Shown: in pieces, positions 1 through 4,362 of the stretch
Numbering within the stretch: the stretch's first letter is position 1
How the letters are laid out: the number at the start of each line of letters is the position of its first letter
Assembly: GCA_913031335.1 (NCBI GenBank)
Contig: CAJWGI010000107.1
Span: 1 to 5,598 of the forward strand
Source of the DNA: an uncultured Anaerolineales bacterium
GTDB lineage: Bacteria > Chloroflexota > Anaerolineae > Anaerolineales > UBA11657
Direction: 5' to 3'
DNA length: 5,598 bases
Translations under genes and position numbers: made by a program
Notes under the pieces: model-generated
What the model saw: the letters and a program-made list of their open reading frames with translations, nothing else
What the model was told of the DNA's origin: nothing
Database searches by the model: none

Positions 1-341
1 GGCATCGGCCCGTCAGGCGCGGAGACCACCAGGATGGCGCCGTCCACCTGCGCCGCGCCGGCGATCATGTTCTTGATGTAGTCGCGGTGCCCGGGCATGT
101 CCACGTGCGCGTAATGGCGGTTCTCGGTGGCGTATTCCACATGCGCAATCGCTATGGTGATGCCGCGCGCTTTCTCTTCCGGGGCGTTGTCGATGGTCTC
201 GAACGCGCGGAAATCTGCGCCGCCCTGCATGGCCAGCACTTTAGTGATCGCAGCCGTCAGTGTGGTCTTGCCATGGTCAACGTGCCCCATGGTGCCCACG
301 TTTAGATGCGGCTTGCTACGATCAAATATTTCTTTTGCCAT
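1..341 (-). CDS. tuf: Elongation factor Tu (EF-Tu), N-terminal part; 3' end beyond left edge
   Basis: EF-Tu is the cytoplasmic GTPase that delivers aminoacyl-tRNA to the ribosomal A site. The visible 113 residues are the first half of the GTP-binding domain; a full protein would be about 400. Seen: N-terminus [18 protein letters not shown]-loop GHVDHGKT (19-26), switch I ARGITI with the Mg-binding Thr62, and the G3 motif DMPG (81-84) followed by catalytic His85. Val21 and Ile61 match the hydrophobic gate. The NKxD motif lies off the window. The ATG at 341 is preceded by a perfect AGGAGG, which fixes the start. The gene follows tRNA-Thr(GGU) by 48 nt with no promoter seen between, so it is probably co-transcribed with the three tRNAs. 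Position 82 is Met and 86 is Arg where E. coli has Cys and Ala. Identification is essentially certain. Confidence 0.98.
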   Translation of the reverse strand, partial: MAKEIFDRSKPHLNVGTMGHVDHGKTTLTAAITKVLAMQGGADFRAFETIDNAPEEKARGITIAIAHVEYATENRHYAHVDMPGHRDYIKNMIAGAAQVDGAILVVSAPDGPM

Positions 342-351
342 CGTTCTCTAA

Positions 352-357
352 CCTCCT
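352..357 (-). promoter_or_regulatory. Shine-Dalgarno site of tuf
   Basis: A full AGGAGG lies 10 nt before the tuf ATG. It is much stronger than the sites before cysS and rlmB in this window, as expected for a very highly translated gene. Confidence 0.9.
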
Positions 358-386
358 CGCTCAAATGCGCCTAACAACGTCTTATC

Positions 387-462
387 TGGAGCCCTCGATG
401 GGATTCGAACCCATGACCTCACCCTTACCAAGGGTGTGCTCTGCCACCTGAGCTACGAGGGC
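387..462 (-). tRNA. trnT(ggu): tRNA-Thr, anticodon GGU, CCA end encoded
   Basis: A complete cloverleaf can be drawn. The acceptor is GCCCTCG pairing with CGAGGGC. The D arm is GCTC/GAGC. The anticodon stem CACCC/GGGTG carries loop TTGGTAA, with anticodon GGT at 429 to 427. The T arm ATGGG/CCCAT is perfect, with loop TTCGAAT. The discriminator is U at 390, followed by a genomic CCA (389 to 387). It is the last tRNA before tuf, matching thrT ahead of tufB in E. coli. It decodes ACC and ACU codons. Confidence 0.98.
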
Positions 463-478
463 TCAGTTGGTCTTCAGG

Positions 479-562
479 TGGGCAGGGTGGGGTTCGAACC
501 CACTCAGGCGAATGCCACCGATTTTACAGACCGGCCCGGCTCACCATCTCCGGCGCCTGCCC
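479..562 (-). tRNA. trnY(gua): tRNA-Tyr, anticodon GUA, long variable arm
   Basis: Class II tRNA. The acceptor GGGCAGG pairs perfectly with CCTGCCC, and the T arm GTGGG/CCCAC carries loop TTCGAAC. The anticodon stem CCGGT/ATCGG has one G-U pair, and the anticodon GTA is at 527 to 525. The 14-nt variable region contains a GGC/GCC stem. The D stem is CCGG/CCGG with GG in the loop. The discriminator is A (479), followed by CCT rather than CCA, so CCA must be added enzymatically. Position 8 is C (555) where U is nearly universal, and the base just before the D-stem 3' arm is G rather than the usual A21. Spacing to the neighbours is 6 nt to tRNA-Thr(UGU) and 16 nt to tRNA-Thr(GGU), so all three are probably processed from one transcript. 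Confidence 0.96.
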
Positions 563-568
563 CAGTTG

Positions 569-641
569 AGCCGACGAAGGGACTCGAACCCATAACCTAG
601 CGCTTACAAGGCGCTTGCTCTGCCAATTGAGCTACGTCGGC
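569..641 (-). tRNA. trnT(ugu): tRNA-Thr, anticodon UGU
   Basis: The cloverleaf has acceptor GCCGACG/CGTCGGC, D stem GCTC/GAGC and anticodon stem AGCGC/GCGCT. The anticodon loop is CTTGTAA, with anticodon TGT at 608 to 606. The T loop is TTCGAGT. The T stem ATGGG/CCCTT has one U-U mismatch at 50:64. The discriminator is U (569), followed by CAA, so CCA is not encoded. It is the first gene of the tRNA-tuf unit, about 52 nt after the inferred transcription start, and corresponds in position to thrU of the E. coli thrU-tyrU-glyT-thrT-tufB operon. It reads ACA and probably ACG codons. Confidence 0.96.
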
Positions 642-667
642 GCGGCGCAAAAACGAGCAGCTAAGTT

Positions 668-693
668 AAAAAGAGCGCCCTCCCGCTGGCGCC
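668..693 (-). promoter_or_regulatory. 5'-terminal hairpin and T5 tract at start of tRNA-tuf transcript
   Basis: The inferred +1 is G693. The transcript would begin almost at once with GCGCC (692 to 688), loop AGCGGGAG, then GGCGC (679 to 675), then TC and five T. The shape is that of a small intrinsic terminator, but it lies within about 25 nt of the start, where polymerase is just escaping. A 5' protective stem or an initial-transcription pause is at least as likely as attenuation. Only five base pairs support it. Confidence 0.4.
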
Positions 694-699
694 ACGCTG

Positions 700-729
700 A
701 TTATACCAAGGTTTGGTGTTAGCGGTCAA
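700..729 (-). promoter_or_regulatory. Strong sigma-70-type promoter of the tRNA-tuf unit
   Basis: The -35 box is TTGACC (729 to 724), the spacer is 18 nt, and the -10 box is a perfect TATAAT (705 to 700). TGG just before the -10 box forms an extended -10. The start is expected near 693. Its place between rlmB and the first tRNA, pointing at tRNA-Thr(UGU), fits a stable-RNA and EF-Tu promoter. Confidence 0.88.
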
Positions 730-744
730 GCACTCTCCCCAAAC

Positions 745-771
745 CCGGTTCGTTCTCCCTGAGCGAACCGG
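745..771 (-). terminator. Hairpin after rlmB, possible weak terminator
   Basis: An 8-bp perfect inverted repeat, CCGGTTCG/CGAACCGG, begins 7 nt after the rlmB TAG. The 11-nt loop can add two more pairs past a mismatch. On the minus strand it is followed by GTTTGGGG, not a real U-tract, so it would be a poor intrinsic terminator. It may stabilise the 3' end or allow partial read-through into the tRNA-tuf unit. It lies 15 nt upstream of the -35 box. Confidence 0.5.
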
Positions 772-778
772 CGCAAGT

Positions 779-1561
779 CTAACAGGGATGGGCAGAGTCG
801 TCAATGGTGGGTGCTGCGGTGATTGGATCGCGCGCGTTCCGGGCGGCATAAAGCGCCAGCGACCCGGCCACCGCGGCGTTGAGTGACTGCACCCGACCAT
901 GCATGGGGATGTTGATGAGGAAATCACAGCGCTTTCGTACCAGGCGACGCAATCCCTTGCCTTCGTTGCCAACCACCAGCGCCAGCGGGCGGTTGAGATC
1001 GCTCTGGCTGATGGGGTGGCTGCCCGCACCCGGGTCGAGGCCGGCCACCCATACATCATCGCTGCGCAACTGCTCGATGGCGCGGGCCAGGTTGGTGACG
1101 CGGGCAATCAAAAGGTGCTCGCTTGCTCCCATAGAGGCTGCCACCACAGCAGGCGTCACCCCTCCGGCGCGTCTCTTTTGGATGAGCGCCCCGTGCACGC
1201 CTACCGCCTCCGCAGTGCGCAGCAAGCGCCCGAAGTTTCCCGGGGATTGGAGCAAATCCAGCATCAGCAGCAAGGGCGCTTCGCGCAGGCCTGCCGCGCG
1301 GGCGTGCATTTCTGCGATACCGACATACGGGTAAGGATGCACTTCCAGCAGCGCATCCTGGTGCGCGCTGTCGCCGGCCCACTGTCTGATTTCCGCTCGA
1401 GGCACGCGCTCGATAGGTATTGCGCGGCTCTCGGCGGCGACGACAAGTGTGGCGTTAGTTGTTGGCGTGGATTCGTGTGACAGCAGCAGCCGCACAATCT
1501 TGCGTCTGCCGGCGGACATTGTTTCCAGCAGCGCGTTGCGGCGATAAAGCAGTTCAGTCAC
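779..1561 (-). CDS. rlmB: RlmB/TrmH-family (SpoU) RNA 2'-O-ribose methyltransferase
   Basis: A SPOUT-class, SAM-dependent methyltransferase of 260 aa. Its closest known role is 2'-O-methylation of 23S rRNA (Gm2251 in E. coli), but the exact target cannot be read from sequence. An N-terminal RNA-binding domain starts with [18 protein letters not shown]. The catalytic domain then has motif 1, LDLLQSPGNFGRLLRTAEA, with Asn109 and Arg115. Motif 2 is VVGNEGKG (197-203), and motif 3 is IPMHGRVQSLNAAVAGS (218-234). The start is a GTG at 1561, because the family N-terminus begins there and the frame further upstream gives only cysS antiframe noise. It overlaps the cysS stop by 8 nt, with no clear ribosome site, which suggests translational coupling. 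Oddities: Arg7 replaces the usual Gly of YGRN, and QSPGN replaces the common QDPxN. Family certain, exact substrate likely but unproven. Confidence 0.93.
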   Translation of the reverse strand: MTELLYRRNALLETMSAGRRKIVRLLLSHESTPTTNATLVVAAESRAIPIERVPRAEIRQWAGDSAHQDALLEVHPYPYVGIAEMHARAAGLREAPLLLMLDLLQSPGNFGRLLRTAEAVGVHGALIQKRRAGGVTPAVVAASMGASEHLLIARVTNLARAIEQLRSDDVWVAGLDPGAGSHPISQSDLNRPLALVVGNEGKGLRRLVRKRCDFLINIPMHGRVQSLNAAVAGSLALYAARNARDPITAAPTIDDSAHPC

Positions 1562-3020
1562 TTGCGGTCGGCGCGTCGATTTTCCAGATGGTGCCCGATT
1601 TGCCGTCTTCCAGCGCCACGCCGGCCTGACCGAGTTGCTCTCTAATTCTGTCGGAGGTGGCGAAATCTTTGCGCGCGCGGGCTTCAGCGCGGATTTCTGC
1701 CAGCAGGCGGATGAGTGTTTCCTCACGGGCGGCGCTTCCGCCAGGGTCTGCGCTTTCCACGGGCAACACCCCGAGTACGTCACCGGCCAGTTCCCAGTAG
1801 AATGCGGCGATTGCGTTCAGCGTCTCATCGTGCGGGCGAGGATGTGCTGCCAGCAGGGTATTGACCTGTTTTGCGAAGTCGAACAGCGCCGCCAGCGCGC
1901 CGGGCGTGTTGAAATCATCGTTCATAGCAGCGCTGAATTCGGCGCGAGCGTTTTCCAGCCGGTGGGAAAAATCAACTGCAGCGTTATCGGGCGCTGGCGG
2001 CTGGCGCAGCGCCCGTTGCGCCGCCAGCGCCGGGGCAATGAGCCGTTCCCAGCCTCTACCGGCGGCCGCCAGCGCGTCCTCAGAATAATCAATCGGGCTG
2101 CGGTAATGGCTGGAGAGCATGAAGAATCGCAACACCTCCGCAGGGTATTGATGCAACGCTTTCTGAATTGTCACGGAGTTCCCCAGGCTCTTGCTCATTT
2201 TCACGCCGTCGACAGTGAGTGAGCCGGCGTGCAACCAGTGATTGGCGAAAGGCTTACCGCTCAGCGCTTCCGACTGCGCTATCTCGCATTCATTGTGCGG
2301 AAAGATGTTCTCGAGCCCGCCGCCGTGAATGTCGAAGTTCGCGCCGAGGTACTTCCCGGCCATGGCGCTGCATTCGATGTGCCAACCCGGAAAACCTTCT
2401 CCCCATGGGCTGCGCCAGCGCATGATGTGCTCCGGTTCGGCGCGTTTCCAGAGGGCAAAATCCTGCGGGCGGCGCTTCTCCGCGCGCACGTCCACGCGCG
2501 CGCCTTCCTCTAATTCTTCCACCTTGCGCCCCGATAGCTTGCCGTAATTGGGCGCGGAGGAGACATCGAAATACACCGACCCCTTCACTTCGTAGGCGTG
2601 TCCGCTCTGGATTAACTGCTCCACGGCGGCGATTTGCTCTGGCACGTGCCCGGTGGCGCGGGGCATGATGTCCGGACGGATGGTGCGCAAGCCATCCATG
2701 TCGTCCATGTATGAGCGCATGTAGCGCTCCACCACTTGCATGGGGTCGGTTTTCTCCCGGCGGGCGCCCTTCAGGATGCGGTCCTCGCCGCTTTCAAGCA
2801 AGTGGCCGACGTCGGTGATGTTCTGGACGTAAAGCACATCCAGCCCGGTGTAGCGCAAATAGCGCACAATAATGTCCATAGAGACATATAACTTCGCGTG
2901 GCCGATGTGGGCATGGTCGTACACGGTCGGGCCGCACACGTACATGCGCACGCGCCCGGGCTCAATCGGGGTAAAAAGCTCTTTCTGGCGGGTGAGCGTG
3001 TTATAGACTTGCAGCGCCAT
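1554..3020 (-). CDS. cysS: Cysteinyl-tRNA synthetase
   Basis: Class I synthetase that charges tRNA-Cys with cysteine in the cytoplasm, acting as a monomer. It has 488 aa against 461 in E. coli; part of the extra length is a linker near 420-435. Seen: [17 protein letters not shown], with zinc ligand Cys29 and the HIGH signature (38-41), and VKMSKSLGN with KMSKS at 274-278. The other zinc ligands are predicted as Cys217 (HIECSAM), His242 and Glu246 ([10 protein letters not shown]). Their spacing matches E. coli Cys209-His234-Glu238, although HNECE replaces the common HHENE. The C-terminal part (about 350-480) is the helical anticodon-binding region. The ATG at 3020 gives the family's usual N-terminus. 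The upstream ribosome site is weak, but the yacL-like stop is only 18 nt away, so coupling is likely. It sits in an apparent yacL-cysS-rlmB operon. Confidence 0.98.
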   Translation of the reverse strand: MALQVYNTLTRQKELFTPIEPGRVRMYVCGPTVYDHAHIGHAKLYVSMDIIVRYLRYTGLDVLYVQNITDVGHLLESGEDRILKGARREKTDPMQVVERYMRSYMDDMDGLRTIRPDIMPRATGHVPEQIAAVEQLIQSGHAYEVKGSVYFDVSSAPNYGKLSGRKVEELEEGARVDVRAEKRRPQDFALWKRAEPEHIMRWRSPWGEGFPGWHIECSAMAGKYLGANFDIHGGGLENIFPHNECEIAQSEALSGKPFANHWLHAGSLTVDGVKMSKSLGNSVTIQKALHQYPAEVLRFFMLSSHYRSPIDYSEDALAAAGRGWERLIAPALAAQRALRQPPAPDNAAVDFSHRLENARAEFSAAMNDDFNTPGALAALFDFAKQVNTLLAAHPRPHDETLNAIAAFYWELAGDVLGVLPVESADPGGSAAREETLIRLLAEIRAEARARKDFATSDRIREQLGQAGVALEDGKSGTIWKIDAPTASD

Positions 3021-3038
3021 CGTGCTTCGCGGTTGCGC

Positions 3039-4103
3039 CTAGCGGTGCTTCTCTTCCAGCCGCGCGAAGAGCATCCGGCCCGCGGAGGTCTGAAGAACTT
3101 TCGTCACCACTACAGTGACCATATTGTTCATGCGCCGGCGGCCATCATCAACTACTATCATGGTGCCATCATCTAGGTATCCTACGCCCTGACCCGCTTC
3201 CTTGCCGTCCTGAATTATTCTCACTTCCATTTTCTCCCCGGGCAGGCAGACCACTTTGACCGCAAGGGCCAGTTCGTTGATGTTCAGCACGGTCACGCCC
3301 TGCAGCTCGGCGACACGGTTCAGGTTGTAGTCGTTGGTGACCACCGGACAGCGCAGCTGTTTTGCCAGTATCACCAGCTTGTCGTCCACCTCGCGCACGC
3401 CGTCCACATCCACATCGGTCACCTTCACAGGTACATTCGATTCTTTCTGCAACTTGTTCAGAATCTCCAACCCGCGCCGGCCGCGACTGCGGCGCGCGGA
3501 GTCAGAAGAATCGGCAACATGCTGCAACTCATTCAGCACGAAGCGCGGCACCAGAATCGGCCCGCTGATGAAGCCGGTTTTGCTGATGTCGGACACGCGA
3601 CCATCGATGATCACGCTGGTATCGAGCAACACTCCGCGCCCGTTGTGCGCAGGGGCGCTGCTGTCCTCGGTTGTGCCTCGAGAGCGCAGGTGAAGTGTCC
3701 CGAGAATCTCCACGCGCCGCGCGACAAAGATGGTGATGCTAAGCCACCCGCACAGGATCGCGCCGGCTGAGGGGAGAATCTGATTGAGCGGCTGCGGAAG
3801 GGTTGAGAGCGGCCATGCCAGCAGCGCCGCCACCAGCAAACCCACCACCAGGCCTATCAACCCGGCGAGCAACACCTGCGTTGAAGTCTGCCCGAGGATT
3901 TTTCGCAGCGTGCGCGCCGGGCGCGTGCTCAGGTATGGCGTCAGCAGTATCCCGAGTAGCGCTCCGGCGATGGGAAAGAGCCAGAGGCGCAGCTCTGCAG
4001 AGAGTAGCTCGCGGATAAGTCGCGGCGCACGCTCTTCAAGGTAGAATCCGCCGATGGCGAAGCCGATCAAGCCGATAATCCGTGACATTGAATCTGCTCG
4101 CAT
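3039..4103 (-). CDS. yacL: YacL-type membrane protein with PIN and TRAM domains (putative RNase)
   Basis: 354 aa, close to Bacillus YacL in length and layout. Four hydrophobic segments (about 7-21, 39-56, 78-97, 110-127) anchor it in the membrane. A PIN nuclease domain follows from about 157 to 275: LLDTSVIID with Asp161, LNELQ with Glu192, EVDDKL with Asp240/241 and TNDYN with Asp258, a complete acidic set. The RRSRGRRGLEILN segment is typical of the family. A C-terminal TRAM domain (about 285-340), with GQGVGYLDDGTMIVV, should bind RNA. PIN domains are metal-dependent RNases; the physiological substrate of this family is poorly defined, so RNA cleavage is inferred. Start: ATG 4103, with TGGAG 5 nt upstream. 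A second ATG (residue 6, 4088) is less well placed. It has its own promoter and a long structured leader. Confidence 0.95.
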   Translation of the reverse strand: MRADSMSRIIGLIGFAIGGFYLEERAPRLIRELLSAELRLWLFPIAGALLGILLTPYLSTRPARTLRKILGQTSTQVLLAGLIGLVVGLLVAALLAWPLSTLPQPLNQILPSAGAILCGWLSITIFVARRVEILGTLHLRSRGTTEDSSAPAHNGRGVLLDTSVIIDGRVSDISKTGFISGPILVPRFVLNELQHVADSSDSARRSRGRRGLEILNKLQKESNVPVKVTDVDVDGVREVDDKLVILAKQLRCPVVTNDYNLNRVAELQGVTVLNINELALAVKVVCLPGEKMEVRIIQDGKEAGQGVGYLDDGTMIVVDDGRRRMNNMVTVVVTKVLQTSAGRMLFARLEEKHR

Positions 4104-4108
4104 AATGT

Positions 4109-4113
4109 CTCCA
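4109..4113 (-). promoter_or_regulatory. Shine-Dalgarno site of yacL
   Basis: TGGAG lies 5 nt before the ATG at 4103 and decides that start over the in-frame ATG at 4088. It is 9 nt downstream of the leader hairpin's 3' arm. Confidence 0.75.
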
Positions 4114-4122
4114 GAAAACGAA

Positions 4123-4153
4123 AGAGCGAGTACCTGGCTAGGTGGCTCGCTCT
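4123..4153 (-). promoter_or_regulatory. 12-bp hairpin just upstream of yacL ribosome site
   Basis: On the transcript, AGAGCGAG pairs with CTCGCTCT (8 bp), an asymmetric CC/A internal loop follows, then ACCT/AGGT (4 bp) closes a four-base AGCC loop. TTCGTTTT follows, an interrupted U-tract. It could be an attenuator-type terminator within the leader, or a stem that shapes ribosome access. The hairpin itself is clear; its role is not. Confidence 0.65.
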
Positions 4154-4173
4154 GCGTGTTTCACTTTTCGACA

Positions 4174-4205
4174 GCAGGCAAAAGCTCTGAAAGTCTATTG
4201 CCTGC
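4174..4205 (-). repeat. Inverted repeat / stem-loop in yacL leader
   Basis: A perfect 8-bp inverted repeat, GCAGGCAA/TTGCCTGC, has a 16-nt loop. An alternative weaker pairing of CTTTT with AAAAG (about 4184 to 4164) would use part of the same 3' arm, so the two folds exclude each other. It lies 20 nt upstream of the start-proximal hairpin. Confidence 0.55.
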
Positions 4206-4306
4206 GTATGGCTAGTTTAGTACCGACCGAAAAGCGAAAGAAAAAACGACGAAATAAGGCCAGGGCACTCGCGCGAATGATTTTTGTGCGAGCCGAGCAC
4301 GCAACC

Positions 4307-4335
4307 ATCGTAACACATGCCTCGGCGAAAGTCAA
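4307..4335 (-). promoter_or_regulatory. Sigma-70-type promoter of yacL-cysS-rlmB
   Basis: The -35 box is TTGACT (4335 to 4330), the spacer is exactly 17 nt, and the -10 box is TACGAT (4312 to 4307). TGT just before the -10 box gives an extended -10. The start is expected near 4300. The first two T of the -35 box are also the last two of the radA terminator's T-tract. Confidence 0.85.
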
Positions 4336-4362
4336 AAAAAACCGACGCAATTACTGCGCCGG
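4334..4362 (-). terminator. Intrinsic terminator of radA, overlapping its stop codon
   Basis: On the transcript CCGGCGCA pairs with TGCGTCGG (8 bp including one G-U), with a 5-nt loop GTAAT, followed immediately by eight T. The stop codon TAA begins in the loop. This is a textbook Rho-independent terminator in the minus direction only; there is no T-tract on the other side. Confidence 0.9.

Larger units (their letters stand above)
4104..4300 (-). promoter_or_regulatory. Long structured 5' leader of the yacL-cysS-rlmB transcript
   Basis: About 197 nt separate the inferred start (G4300) from the yacL ATG. The first 15 nt can form a short GTGC/GCAC stem. A pyrimidine-rich stretch follows (about 4260 to 4224), then an 8-bp stem-loop (4205 to 4174) and a 12-bp hairpin (4153 to 4123) just before the ribosome site. 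No T-box signature or other riboswitch class that I recognise is present, and no credible protein gene. The length and structure suggest post-transcriptional control, but this is inference. Confidence 0.5.

Noticed and set aside
127..451. Short plus-strand open frames across tuf and the tRNAs
   Set aside because: They overlap certain EF-Tu and tRNA genes on the opposite strand and resemble no protein family.
879..1480. Plus-strand open frames of 151 and 193 codons opposite rlmB
   Set aside because: They are shadows of the GC-rich rlmB and cysS coding frames, with no recognisable domain and no ribosome sites.
1562..1783. Upstream extension of the rlmB frame to an ATG at 1783
   Set aside because: The added 74 residues lie wholly inside cysS in another frame, have no family similarity, and the RlmB N-terminus begins at the GTG at 1561.
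1635..2222. Plus-strand open frame of 195 codons opposite cysS
   Set aside because: Antisense shadow of a well-conserved CysRS gene, with no family features.
4212..4268. 18-codon minus-strand GTG frame in the yacL leader (begins PWPYFVVF), a possible Phe-rich leader peptide
   Set aside because: No Shine-Dalgarno, a GTG start, and its Phe content follows simply from the T-rich tract. It would need conservation in relatives to be believed.
4104..4300. T-box riboswitch upstream of an operon containing cysS
   Set aside because: The conserved T-box sequence (AGGGTGG...ACCGCG) and a specifier-loop layout are not present, and the first gene is yacL, not cysS.
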